Assembly (NCBI RefSeq): GCF_910591885.1
Contig: NC_063275.1
Location: 8,048,501 to 8,112,500 of the forward strand
DNA: 64,000 bases
Direction: 5' to 3'
DNA from: Bombus terrestris
Taxonomy: Eukaryota > Arthropoda > Insecta > Hymenoptera > Apidae
Of the stretch, positions 49,465 through 62,029 are shown one piece after another; positions within the stretch are counted from its first letter, which is position 1; each line of letters begins with the position of its first letter. Made by a program: the position numbers and the translations under genes. Under the pieces are notes generated by a model. It did no database searches, had not been told where the DNA came from, and saw only the letters and a program-made list of their open reading frames with translations.

Positions 49465-50115
49465 TAGGGTGTCCCGCAGTTTACTGTACAAACTTTCTCA
49501 ATGTGTTCTACAGGTAAAAATAAGATTAAAATGTCACACAGCGAAAGGTCTATAGATGCTTCATTAAAGAGTTATAACAAAGGTATGAAATGTAACAATT
49601 ATGCACGTCAAGATCTACTCATTGTTGTAATATAGTTTCGTTACAGTCTCTTTGTAATTTGTGACGATTTTCAGAATGCCACAAGTATTTACAAATATAC
49701 GAATAACGTGCATTCCTTTTTTGCGAGTTACATGCTGGAAGTTCTACAAGTACCGTTAGAAAATATGTATCATGAAATATTCCCCCAAAAAGAGAGTAGT
49801 ACACCACATAGTATTCGTGTACAATCAATTTAGTAGTATTAGGTCATCCCATAAGTTCGTTCCGTTTTTCGAGCGGTTATATATGTTAAGATCGTTTACA
49901 TACCTTTCAGTTTCATGAAAAAATGTAATCCCCCTCTCGTTGTACAACTTCTTCCCATTTTTCAAATGCATTGGTCCCTTATCGCCGTATGTTTATAAAT
50001 CGACACATGAAATGTATACACAAAAGTCGGCACGAACTTATGAGATGACCTAATACATCGATTTTAGATTGAGAAAAGGCGAAGGGCACTTCGAAATGCA
50101 CACATAAGTATGTAT
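49465..50115 (+). mobile_element. Decayed dispersed element interrupted by a mariner MITE
   Basis: It opens with TAGGGTGTCCCGCAGTTTAC, a type of start seen in abundant insect repeats, and about 200 bases on has ATG followed by a frame reading MPQVFTN. After a shift this continues with FFASYMLEVLQ and FPQKES. The right flank beyond the MITE (from 50056) reads FRLRKGEGHFEMH. The pattern resembles the N-terminal helix-turn-helix region (DUF4817-like) found in insect mobile elements, with stops and frameshifts. Family assignment is from memory of motif style and is tentative. Confidence 0.35.
49839..50053 (-). mobile_element. Mariner-derived MITE, copy 2
   Basis: 215 bp with inverted ends TTAGGTCATCCCATAAGT and ACTTATGAGATGACCTAA, bordered by TA at 49837-49838 and 50054-50055. 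It aligns end to end with the copy at 18454-18669, with about ten substitutions and a one-base deletion in an A-run (roughly 95% identity). The minus strand keeps a transposase-like tail, EKWEEVVQREGDYIFS then stop. The one-base deletion shifts the frame upstream of it. Confidence 0.93.
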
Positions 50116-50196
50116 AGCTTTAAGTTTCATATTCTTGTTATAACTTTTTAGTAGTTTTATGTTTTCCATAGAATACACTGGCAATGTTTATACAAA

Positions 50197-50352
50197 ATAA
50201 TAAAACTGTGGCACGCACTGTATATGCTTATGAACACAATGCATATGATAACATTTATTGTTTGTAATGTCATATAGAAAGGTAAATACATAAATTTTGT
50301 TAATGAATCTTTTAACGTACATTCATACATATACCAGTATGTGCCACAGTTT

Positions 50353-50358
<6 letters not shown>
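50197..50358. mobile_element. 162-bp MITE with 24-bp inverted ends
   Basis: The left arm (50197-50220, ATAATAAAACTGTGGCAC...) and right arm (50335-50358) match in 22 of 24 positions when one is reverse-complemented. TA dinucleotides sit symmetrically at both tips, consistent with Tc1/mariner-type insertion. The right tip runs straight into a (TA)n microsatellite. No coding capacity. Confidence 0.75.

Positions 50359-50408
<50 letters not shown>
50356..50408. repeat. (TA)n microsatellite
   Basis: About 53 bases of uninterrupted TA dinucleotides next to the right arm of the 162-bp MITE. Confidence 0.97.
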
Positions 50409-50410
<2 letters not shown>

Positions 50411-52599
50411 CATTGGTCAAGAGGTAAAGAAATTTGAACACACAAATAAACAAGTATCGCAAAACGTATTTACAATGTCGTAAGTACCTACATACACATA
50501 CAGCACGCGTGTTCATAACTATATCTATTCTGTTTTAATACAAAATTTACATAAATAATACAAAGAATAAAGTAGTAGAGCATATATTGAGATGGAAACA
50601 TGAAAACTATAATAAATTAAATTAGAAATATAACACAGCAATATAATCATTCACGCAGTATTATCTTTGTTGCGAGTAATTTAATGAAGATTCTCCTTAT
50701 TTCAAATGCAGTTGGAATAAAGAAACGCAGAGGCGAAATTAATTTGCCGAGGATGTCGTTGCCGGAAGTCTGTTTTTCCCTCTCTCTTAGCTTGTTTCTG
50801 AAAAAAAGGAAATATTCTTTACAACGTCGACTTGGCGTCGTCTTAGCTGCACGTTATTTTCTGGTGTGACCTCCGATTATTAATTACCAAGATGAAGACC
50901 AGGATATCATAAACAGGTTCGGTTTTTCGGCTGCTGTGGAAGGACTTGTCGCGCGTTGAGAATTCCTCGGACGGTAAATGGATGTTACCTCTTTCATACT
51001 GACAATCTTACAGATGCTCGTGTTTTCTCGTATTCGTGAACATTGTTTAATGTTTCGATCTGTCAGATTTCACGAATTGAACTTTCGCAACTACCATTTT
51101 TGTTTCCTTATGCTAAGACGAGAACTAATTCTTTGCTTTGTCATCAGGAGTTTTCTTCGACTTATATATTTTGTGCTATTCGCATTTATTTCGTTTTTTT
51201 TTTCTTATGACTGTTCATGTTAATCTGATGATAACTAGTTGAATATTAGACGGCCCCGACGACAGTCTGGATTACATTTGAAGTTTATTGAATAATTTTC
51301 AGATATATTATGTTAATTTCTGTTTTATACATTAATATTATTGTTAATAATATCACTTATTCCACTAATATGATATGTTTTACGTTGTATTGCAATTTTT
51401 GAATGGAGAAAATATTGCAAGTTTCTTAAGTATTACTGTGATATCATAAATTAAGTAGATATAATATATCTTTTATTAATGTAACATGATTTCAAAATAC
51501 TATTTTGATAAATTAGTTTAATATCTTATATGCCGGAACACGTAGAAAGGAAGATGAATATTAGGTTTGGCAGCCACGTGTTAAATAATGTTAAATTAAA
51601 TAAAATAAATTATCCGCTACCTTATGATGATCCAATTGAGAGTTAAATTTGTATTGATTTGTATTGATATACATAAAAATAAATAGAATAAATGAATTAG
51701 AATATAGCGGAGAAATATCGATACCATAGATCGATACTTATGCAACGAAGACGATGTATCTGTTCCGGTTATCGTTTCAATATATTCTGTGTTATTGTTA
51801 TTATCTATTTTTAATCTTCATGACTTGTTGTATATTTCTATTTTTGTTGAAATATTGTATCGTAAAGATAGGTAGCTTTGGAATGAATAATATTAACGTA
51901 AAAAAAACGTCGGTATTTTAATAAGAAAGCAAGAATTCCATAGTGAACCGTATAACTGTTTTAGGATGCGTTAGTTTGCTTTTAGTACTAAACACAATAA
52001 CGCAATAGGATAAACTATATTGGATCAAATCTGATAATGAAAAGAATAAGTTACGGCTAATTTTTAAATTGGGCTATATACTTCTACTTATGAAATACTA
52101 TAGGTAATTCAGCAGCTTTTCTAAGAGTTACCTTGTATGATATTGTTCCGTTAGACCTGAAAGAAATAATATTTACTGCCTCATGATCGCAAAATTTTGC
52201 AATGTAATTAACGCCAGTTATTAAAACTAGACATGAAAATTTAAATTGCAAGAAATTACGACTTCCCCTTAATTTCTTTTTGATAATACAGAACGCTAAT
52301 TTACCAAATTGTCATGATCGTACTAATTTTACATACAGAAAATTTTTGACAAAATGTAAGCATGAAAAAGACGTTAATCACATTTATAGCTACCGAACGA
52401 TTGTAATCAAGGAGTTTATTTATCCATTTCTCTTTTCATATTCTCTACATTTATATTTCCTATGTTCTATTTTATATTTATATTCTCTGCAAGAAAACAC
52501 TAAAAACGCTAAATACATTCTACCCTTTCTCTACTGTACATAAATGAGAATAAAAAATCGAATTCAAACTTTTTTTTATTTGCTCAATTCGAGCGCCAA
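50409..52599. other. Mostly AT-rich DNA with one mixed block
   Basis: AT-rich apart from 50680-51010, which is GC-moderate with several CpGs (GTCGACTTGGCGTCG near 50825) and a CTCTCTCT tract. No gene recognised. Confidence 0.5.
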
Positions 52600-53300
52600 A
52601 ATGCGCTAAATCGAAACGCTTTAGCATCTCTCAACTTCCTGTGCCCGTTTCTCATTTTTTCCTCTTTCCCAGCATCTTGTCTTTACTGGTTTTCGGATAT
52701 CCGTATCTGTGCCAGATTCAAGAGAGAAAAAGAGTCGATCGAATAGCCAGGGACAGAGACCGACACGTACATATATGTTGTTGAGAAATGGAAGAAAAGG
52801 AGAGAGAGAAAGAGAAAAGGGAGAGAGCGAGGGAGAGGGAAGGAGAATAAAGTTTTAATCGAAAAAATGCGGCATCTCCCGTGGCCGACATCATTTTCTC
52901 CCGGACGGCGCGGCGTCTCGTCTCGAGAACGAAATTTCTTGCAGCGAACGAACAAGCGCAGATCCGAGAGAGCAATGGAAAGATCACGAGAGGAGGAATC
53001 GTTATCAATGGTGTCAGGGTCCCGTGGCTCGTTTTACTGCGGAGTTATTCAAGTCGAAGATCCAGCTACTTGATCGCGGCTTACTCCAGTCGAGCCAACC
53101 CGTAATCGTCGTGGGTGAAGTTACTACGTACGTAGCCGACCTTATAATCCGTCGTTTCGCTGCCAAGTTAATTGTTATCACCGCTGCATGACACGAGGAA
53201 AAGAATTCAATGGGGAAACGAGATCGATAAGCCCTTCGTCGACATCGGAGCCGCTGACGTGATCGAAATTTTAACGAAAGAAATTTCAAATTCAAGCCGA
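52600..53300. promoter_or_regulatory. CpG-rich block with a GA-rich tract
   Basis: GC-richer block. A purine tract (about 52785-52855, GAGAGAGAAAGAG type) precedes a CpG-dense segment (GGACGGCGCGGCG near 52901). GA tracts with CpG islands are common at insect promoters. Overlapping open frames up to 128 codons occur on both strands without domains. Confidence 0.35.
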
Positions 53301-54919
53301 AAGTCTTTAATTTGAATTTGAGTGCTAGGAGGTTTATCAAATAGATCAAGGAAAAAAAAAATGAAATGTCTAACGTTTCGATCATAGATCTGGAATTCAC
53401 AGCTTTGGAGCTGTTTGAAATGAATTAGAAGAAAAAGTGTAATATTTAACCTTTTCAGGATTAAATGTGTTTTTGATTTGTCGAAAACATCTGTTAGTAA
53501 TTTTACTAATAGTAGAAATACATTTTTCTGATGCTTTCGTAAATAAAGTATAATGTACTAAAATTAAGCTCAGTTTTATGGAAAATAAATATATTTATCA
53601 TTTAGTTGGTTAATTGCTCGTGAAAATACAATGTGTGCACAGCCGCAAGCATAAAAGTATTAAGCATTCGAGTGATATCAATTTTAACACTTAATATTTG
53701 GTTTACAAGTTCATTTTTTAATTTAATGTGTTGTAACTGCGGTGTATACTCTTGCATAATAAATGTCTCTAAATAAACGATAATAATAGGTATAACTGAT
53801 TTCAAAATGATTATTTTAATTTCTTATCAACGTACGAATTATCTAAATCGATAATATTTTACTTTTATAATCATAGATATTACATAAATCGTTGCGTAGT
53901 AAATGTTTCGACGTAAATGGTATTAATTTAGAAAGGGAAATCTATAATTGAAGTAAAAACCATCTGACTCGCGATTTATTTTCTGTATCTACAATCGTGT
54001 AAGTTTATTGATTCCGGTTTTGCAAAAACGTGATGTTTTTGCTCTATCAGAACAGTTTTGTCACGTTGTGCTTTTTCATATTGCACTTTCAAAAAAGTAG
54101 AGCGTAGTTGTTTTGAAAATATTGCATTAAACCAACAAAGGGAATGATAAATTTTAGCTTTTCGGATTGTCGAATAGCTTATGATTTCGAAACGACAAAA
54201 TCGCGGCAAAAACATCTATTACAGAAAAACCTAATATTTATGCAATACTGATGTAATAAAAATTATATTTGAACAAAAATCCTCTCTGTCTTATTGTATT
54301 TCGCAATATCCATTTTTGATGCCTTTTTTACATTATATTTTCGAATAATTGTATTGTCTACGGAAATTCGTTTATATATATCAAATTCTGTAAAGATGAA
54401 ACAATTCTGTATCTAAGTTCTATTGTTTTTAATTATTTCTTATTCATAAAAATATGCATTTATATATACATGTTCGCAATCTATTTATTACTGTTACTCT
54501 GTATTCTTGTGAAAGGGATGATGAATGAACAACACCTGTATAGCAAGTTATCTGTCACGTGATTCTTTTATTTCCGAATTACGCTCTTTGACTATGCGGT
54601 ATTAAACATAATATTAAACAGTATAGTATCTGCAATATTAAATACAAATGTATTAAATATAAAAAGCCTCAATTATTAAATATACATTTTACCTTCGGTT
54701 GAAAGTTAATCGAATCTAACTGGTCACGTAAAAATTAAAAAATTTAAAAATAAATATTTATGAAAACATAAGTACAAAAGCAGTAATATTACTGCTATTT
54801 TAATCTTAGTTCTCAAACTCCTTTCTGACTCTGATTGCCTAAAATTGAAGTCAATTTAAGTCAAAAGTAAGAAAATGCGATTTAATACTTAATGCCGCAT
54901 TAACAACGCACAGTGCTAA
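53301..54919. other. AT-rich gene-free DNA
   Basis: AT-rich. CACGTG occurs at 54556-54561. No gene recognised. Confidence 0.55.
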
Positions 54920-55534
54920 AATATCTTAGTTCCAACATATATGTGCAATGTATCGAAGTGTTCATTGATTTATACGACGGAACTCGTTTCGCTCGTTTCT
55001 TAAATTACTCTAAACGTTTCCCTTTACCAAAGATACACATCGTTAAACACACCAATAGAAGTCCGTTTAACCGCTTAATTAATTTGGAATGTTCTAAAAA
55101 GCCCATATTCGTACGCAAACTTATTGCATCATTCGTTGGGTGTACACGGATAATATCGTCTGTTTCCTAGCCAACGAATCGTTTAGCTGATCTTTATTAG
55201 CCGAAAGGCTTTAATTAAAAGAAATCACCTTGGCGAATCGATTTAACGCTACAGAAGGATATCGCGCGAGTGAAAAAGTCCCTCTTGCCTGATTTATAGG
55301 TTCGAAGCGTAACTATACGCCGTGTGTAAATGCGTATCTATTCACTCTGTTCGATTATTTTATTTGATGATAGGTTTATCTAATGGAAATAAGTGTTCGG
55401 GGTGCTTGTTTCGGTTACGTAACGGATTATCAGACGCGTTACCGCGGTTGCACGCACCGTGATTAGGTGACGACGCGAAAAACGAAGATAAGTGAATAGA
55501 TACACGGCATTGATTGGCTCAGCCGAGTTCTCAA
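54920..55534. promoter_or_regulatory. Moderate CpG-rich block
   Basis: GC-moderate with CpGs clustered at 55240-55500 (GATATCGCGCGAG, GGTTGCACGCACCG and GTGACGACGCG). No supported open frame. Confidence 0.25.
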
Positions 55535-56160
55535 ACAAGAGCAATTTATTTAATAAAATTGTTCTTCTGATCGTACGCGCTTTCATTTACACGTCTTTTT
55601 ACGTAATTCGTTTGACACTTGCGGAAGACTGTCGCGGTTAAACCTCCTTCAGATTACTCAAGTTATTCCAGAGCGTTAATTTTATCAGTTATCGTCTTCC
55701 GAATATTTTCATATGTTTAACAATGACAACATCCGGCATAATTTTGAATTTTAAACATTAGAACGAAGCTTCAGATCTAGAGACTAAAAGGGATATGGTA
55801 CCACACCACAGTTGTCTTTACAACTAAGAATTCTTTGTTAAATAATCGTAACACGAGGAGATACGGTGTCATAGTAAAAGAATCACGTAACGCACTTATC
55901 TAAGATATTATTATTTATTTGATAAGTAGTCTATATTAACTGAAGTGATTAAGATGTATATAACATGCATAATCTGACACAGATGCACGCAACAGACAAT
56001 AACATGCAGGATTTACAATAATAATTTATTGTTTTTTATTCCGGGTTATCGACCTAAATTAAAACCGTTCTTTTTATATAACTCGTCTAATAGTTGTAAA
56101 AGATTGTCGAAGTTAAGCTTCGCTCAGATTATTCAAGTTAATTTTAAACGACATAGGATT
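55535..56160. repeat. Degraded dispersed repeat, two overlapping local copies
   Basis: The segment 55535-55690 resembles 56010-56155 at a spacing of about 475 bases; the clearest shared part is TCAGATTACTCAAGTTA against TCAGATTATTCAAGTTA. The part 55738-56040 resembles 59692-60170 in co-linear blocks (ATAATTTTGAATTTT, AAGAATTCTTT, TATTATTTAT and ACAATAATAATTTATTG-like words). Similarity is about 70% in the blocks. No ends or coding frame could be defined. Confidence 0.45.
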
Positions 56161-57699
56161 TATGTAAAATAATATTTAAAACGACATATAAAAACAAAAT
56201 TTTTAGTGCTTGAAGAAAATCATTATGCATAAATTTGGAAGAAGAAATCATACATTCACACTTTCACAACCATATTTCATATTACATAATGTTTGTTTTG
56301 AACAGGGTGAATAAATTTTGTCGTACTGGTAAAATTCATTTATTATTTACGAAACACAACAACAAACGCAACAAGACAAATACTTATAAATTACAAGATA
56401 CAGAATATATACGATAAAATGCTGTTATCTCATTTTTATTTTCTTATTTTACTTAAATTATGTCATTATATAAAGATGATTGAAATTTTGGCATCGAAAA
56501 TATGAAGAAATTCAGATATGAGTTACACTTGTAACTGCGTACATATCTATTTAAATTATTCTGTCTGTCTTAAATACACGTATATATTTCTGTAATCGTA
56601 TGTAAGTTAATTCCTCAGCGTCAAATAACGTGTGAAAGACGTCACGCGTTTCCAATATCGAGGTGTACAATGACATGCCATAGAAATCATTTGATACAAA
56701 TCAGTTCAATTAACCATTTATGTGGTTAACTAATGGTTTGGTTAGTCAATTATATTCATTTTACAGAAATTCTTTAATCTTAAAATAATATAAATTGTTT
56801 TTTGTTTGTCAACTGCTTACATGGAGATTCGAAAGAACTTAAATTTATATGAAAAGTTAATTACTTACAAACGTACATCAAGAAATTAAGACAAAATGCG
56901 TTCTTAATATCGTGATACAGAAAAAATTACGCCTTTGGAATACTCTGATCAATTACCCCGTTTTCTGATTTTCCTTTGAAATTGAAAATCAAGGTCTGTC
57001 CAGAATCTCTGTAAGAAACTGTTTTTCAAAAATCTGTTACAATTCTTCATAAGATTAATTACTGGTATAAATTATTTCCTTTTTATTGATATTGTACTGC
57101 AAATAAAGGTTGCAAGGCAATTGAATGTTATTTATAAGATCTTAAAATTTATTCGTAAACCAAGGTGATTAATTGATACAGAAAATATTTGCAATATAGA
57201 TTATTGGCAAAAATTTTCATATGTCCAACATTCTTTCCAGTTCTGTTTCCTTTTATTCTTCATAGTTGAATCTGACATGATGGTTGTGGAGATCGACCTC
57301 TATTTATTATAATATATTATATTACTATAACTCGCGCAAATAGTTTCAATAAATTTTTCCTATGTGTATCAAAACGCAATCATATAATATTATAATCTAT
57401 GTTAATTATCACGTTCCACATAAAACCAGTAGGAGCCCTAACATGTATGCATAGGACATATGGGTATTGATAGTCTGTGACTATTATATCCAATGAAAGA
57501 AATTGTACATTTAATTAAAGATTCAAGATTTTTTATCTACTCTTCATCAATATACAAGACTCACGTTGTCTTATTCAAATATGAAATTTGTATAACTAAA
57601 AGATTCTGAATAGAACTTGAAATTTCATTTGATTATACGGCCATTTCCCCTTCCACCAAATATAGGATATCTATAATATTACATTATTCGGAAACTTCG
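56161..57699. other. AT-rich gene-free DNA
   Basis: AT-rich; no gene or repeat recognised. Confidence 0.55.
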
Positions 57700-58259
57700 T
57701 AGCAAAATTTAGTATTTCGGTACGGCGATCACTTGACGACCGCGAGCAAGAGCGATTGCGTAGCGTATTGTTGACTTTAGTCGACGCTCGTCGAAGATGT
57801 TAAACAAATTTGAAGGTATTGTATCTTTATAGAATTACCAGATTATTGCAAACACTATCTCCTTTGGCAACTTTTCGCTACTTATTGAATATTTTCATGA
57901 GTACTTCCCCAATAAAATTATCTTTCTTAGCAATAAATCGAAGTAATTCTTACAAATTTGTCGAGTATTTTCTTTCTTATTATGTAAAAGTGCTTTTTAA
58001 AAATTAGAATATAAATATGGCGAAACAAGTTCCTGACGAATACCGAACAGTTTTTGTCTACTTTTCATCGAAATATGAGGTCTGTATTTCTTACCGAAAA
58101 ATAGAGATTTGTCAAGTAGCATTCATATAAGTATCTACTAATATATAGATTGTAATAAAATATATCGGCTGTTAAATACGTTATGAACTTACCAGGCAAC
58201 TCAGTACGTAAAATGGAGCACAGTTGTGAAAGTTTTGTCAGTGTAAAATTCATTTTGGA
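57700..58259. other. AT-rich DNA with a small CpG cluster
   Basis: CpGs cluster at 57720-57800 (GACGACCGCGAGC and GTCGACGCTCGTCG). The rest is AT-rich, with no gene. Confidence 0.4.
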
Positions 58260-58770
58260 CATTTTCTTCTCACAGCTTCTCTCGGGGCTTCCCTTTTTTC
58301 GGCGACGCTATTCTTTCTTCTTTCGAAGGGCTTTAAGCTAGGTTGCAAGCCGGCAAGGAGTAATTCATGGAAAGGCATGATAAGTGCTTTTAACGCCTAC
58401 GCGACGCTTGGTTTAATGTCGGATTGTCGAGAACGTTCGCAATGCATCATCCGCGAAACTAAACTCGGTTGATCGGTGTTGAGGATCTTTCGTGAAATGG
58501 TTAATTATCCGTGACGGACGAATCCCAGAGACAATAGCGCAACAGCTCGCTTCTCTTCTTTTCTTTTCTCTTTCCTTCGCGATCAGACGATATTTCGACT
58601 GACCTGATAAATTAAAGCAGTTGGTGCAAGATATGATCTTCTGGGATATACAACTCGACACGCAAAACGCGCGTCAAATCATATCTGAAATTGCTCGCCG
58701 AAATTTCTTCGCTCGTTAAGGATTCCTTTAGTTTGTTGAGAAAATCGGTTTTCGTGGGCACATGATTCGT
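58260..58770. promoter_or_regulatory. CpG-rich non-coding block
   Basis: GC-richer, CpG-dense block with a TTCTTTCTTCTTTCG pyrimidine tract near 58311. A minus-strand 82-codon frame (58413-58661) has no domain. Confidence 0.3.
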
Positions 58771-59691
58771 GGAAATTTCAACGCTGTTCGTAAATGTATT
58801 GAAACGCTCGATGTTTTAGACTTTATGATATATTAATATAACAGAAAGTAAGAAGATAGATAAGTAATACAAATCTTGAAGACTTGAAAATCGTTGCATT
58901 CGTATTCTGTGTTGAATATTTACTTATCCTAGATTAGCTCTTAGGGTAAAGTTAAATTTCAACAAATTATTCATTTATATGACTTTTATAAAGTATTTTT
59001 AATTAAGAAATATTGCTATTATATCGTTTATATATCGTTTCATGTTTTATATAACACAAATTCTCAATTTAAGTATCCGTAATTATTACACTAATTAAAT
59101 TTAATGTTAAACTGATTTTTGTGGAAGTTATATTATCATAACGAATGAAGCTAATAAACAACTTGAAACTATTATAGAAAATTATCTATATTTCATTATT
59201 GATGTTGTTAATTTAAACGTATTGAATCATTAAACATTCAAAAGAACGTTGAAATTTTCATACAGGAATTAAGAATCGTATGTTCACATAGAGAATTTTT
59301 AAATACTAAACTATACCCAAAAACTGTACCTATCTATTGTTAATGGTTTGGACATTAATTCTTAGTATTTTTATTAACCGAGTGATATAAATTTGATACC
59401 GCCGATCAACTGACTCCAAATTACTTTTAGCAATTTAGTAAATCAATTTAAGCAATTTAATCAATAGTACAGGTATATAACTTGTGTTCCAAAAATAATA
59501 AAACTATAGTTATAAATATTTTCCGCGTTACATTTTTGTGAATTAATGGTTTCTTTCATACATTGAATAGAAATGTTTTTTAATTTCTCTGAAATAATGC
59601 TACAGATCTTCATTTTGTTCTTTTTCTTTTCCAATTATTGCTTTCCCAGTATTTATAATTATACGAAAACAGAGATAGTTGATGATGATCA
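58771..59691. other. AT-rich spacer
   Basis: AT-rich; nothing recognised. Confidence 0.55.
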
Positions 59692-60190
59692 ATAATTTTG
59701 AATTTTGGAGATTAAAAGAAAATTTGAGACTTAGAAGCTAATATATACCATAATGCTTTCTAGATAAGAATTCTTTAACAATTAACCCAATGCGGGATTG
59801 ACTCAGTTACAGTTTCTCTCATATTAATAAAATATTGTAAAAAGCGACCTTTCACATTTTCCTCGCAATTCTAATCAATTTCAATTTTTCAAAATTATTT
59901 TTTACAGGTCACTATTAATCTAATCTTTCTACCTTCTCACAAAGATTCAAATCATTTGGTCCAATTGTAAAAAAGTTATTCTATTCGAAAATTGCCCGAG
60001 TTTTAATATGAGTGACTGTATTCATATAACGCATTCACTCAAAGTGTTATTATTTATCTGACAATTACTCTGTATTAATTAAATTGATGGAGATTTAAAA
60101 GTAAAGTTTAAACATTTTTAATTAAAGTACAAACACTAATAAGGTTCACAACAATAATCCATTGGCTTTTTCTTGAAGCTACCAAAAATA
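59692..60190. repeat. Degraded dispersed repeat, distal copy
   Basis: Co-linear with 55738-56040 in several blocks but about 170 bases longer because of extra sequence between the AAGAATTCTTT block and the ATAACGCATT block. Copies lie in the same orientation. Class unknown. Confidence 0.4.
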
Positions 60191-60539
60191 TGAACCAGGA
60201 AATCTTATTACATTTGGTACCTACCACATATGCTTGTAAATTGAACGATACCTATTAATGATACGAATTTAATCAGTTTCATTCTGTTTCGAAGAAGAGT
60301 GCATTATTTTCATCTTGCACATCCATTTATCTTAGAATATTATTTTCGAAAACTCATAATTTAAGCAGGCGTTTCTTCGATATCGATTGCACGTTACATA
60401 TTTCTAATTCAAAAGATACTCATCTGCTTATTTAAAAGAACGATGAACTTCAAACTACTGAACAATTTATTTCGTTGACAAAAAGAAATAAGATAGAATT
60501 ATTCAACGATGAACTAGCAGATGTATTCGTATGATGTTT
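60191..60539. other. AT-rich spacer
   Basis: AT-rich; nothing recognised. Confidence 0.5.
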
Positions 60540-61010
60540 CGAAATAATCGGAAGACTGAGACGCGATTCTCGGTGAATCGGTTTATAATTTTATTCTGGG
60601 TCAGTTACTCCGAGGCCATGGACAGTGACGAATAATAGATATTCTGTTGGTGATGGAGAGGAAGGAAGAGAAAAGTGGATAGAAGTCTCCGCGATAAATT
60701 CCAGCTATATTTTTCACGGTGGAAGCATCGTGCTTCCACGTCCTCATAACCGGCACAAATTGCACAAAAATACTACCACGTATAAATTGTGGGGAAATCG
60801 GCGCACGCCGACAGTCCCGGAACTCCCGGATCTAATTTGAGCGAAAGCCTTTTCCGCTCCTGACCATATCCTCTTCCCTGTATCGTGTACAGGCGACAAA
60901 AATGTCTCCATATTCATCTTTAAAAATGTCCGGTAGTTCAACTTGAGCTATTGTTTGATAGATAGGATCGATTATGAGATTCCTTTCCTGGATCGTCTTC
61001 GTGAATTCTT
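60540..61010. promoter_or_regulatory. CpG-rich non-coding block
   Basis: GC-richer block including GGGGAAATCGGCGCACGCCG (60791-60810) and CCCGGAACTCCCGG. Opposing frames of 65-71 codons show no domain. Confidence 0.3.
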
Positions 61011-61709
61011 GCTTCTACCTCGACAAATAATACTCATTGCGCCAGTGTAGTTAACGCAATTTGTCTAAATTTCTTTTCAACTGTAAATTAAAAATATTAG
61101 TTTGAGGCAATCATCCTTTGGAGTGGAAATTAAATAAGTGGGATAATTTAGAGGAAGTAAATAATAATAAACATGTGTATTATTGTGTGTATATATATAT
61201 GTATTTGTTTCTTATACTTTTCATATTTTTAATAGAATAAAGAACTTTAATAGTAGGGTTTATTAAGTATACTAGTGGTAAAATATTGTACACGTACATA
61301 CGTATGTACATATATGTCAATAGTTGAGCTTATTTCTCCCCTTGCATTAATTGCAACGTGACATCGTACGCTTCGTATTCTCATTTTGATAAGCATTTTC
61401 AGTTCTTGCTTTCAAATCGGGTAATCTAATGACGAAGAATGAATACACAATGATACACATGTATCATACACGTCAATACACATATATTGAGTGGTATCCA
61501 AATGGGGTGAATTTCCTGACGATGAGAATACAAGGATGATATTCTAAGAATATCCTAAAGAAATTCTGTGAATTTATGATATGGTAATAAAAGATTAAAT
61601 TATATAATTATTATATGTATGACCGTCTATGCATTCAGTAATAAAATGGGCAGTCAAGAGCAATTTATTATTTATAATATAATATATTTTAGTTGAAACA
61701 ATGAACTTT
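61011..61709. other. AT-rich spacer
   Basis: AT-rich with a small (TA)/(TG) tract near 61184-61208 and a palindromic ACATACGTATGT near 61297. No gene recognised. Confidence 0.5.
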
Positions 61710-61862
61710 TTGCATATTTTTTGCACATAATTCAATAGCCAAGTATTGTTAATATAACAACAAGTACTGTACATTGGACATTTTATATTCTTTTCTATAA
61801 ATATACGTTACGTGCATTTTTGCAAAATTTTCCCCAAATGCATAAACACGCACAAGCTAAAC
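61710..61862. mobile_element. Short dispersed repeat with palindromic ends, copy 3 (partial)
   Basis: Shares TTTGCATATT, GTGCATTTTTGC and AAATGCATAAACACGC with the copies at 42363 and 43268, and ends with GCTTAGTTTG-like complementarity to the TTAGACTG left end. The left part is not recognisable, so it is truncated or decayed. Confidence 0.5.
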
Positions 61863-62029
61863 ACGATACTTTGTTATTCATAAAATACAGGAGACATTTT
61901 TGAATCAAATTTGTACATCAGTTATTACTGTGTTTCCGCTATACAATTGTCTTAACTTCTATACTTTGCATCGACTTGTGCTTTAAATTTCGAACTTTAA
62001 GCTCAAATTGCCCTTAATAATACACTGGA
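61863..62029. other. AT-rich spacer
   Basis: Nothing recognised. Confidence 0.5.

Noticed and set aside
53014..53400. 128-codon minus-strand open frame
   Set aside because: No recognisable motif; overlaps plus-strand open frames in a CpG-rich block.
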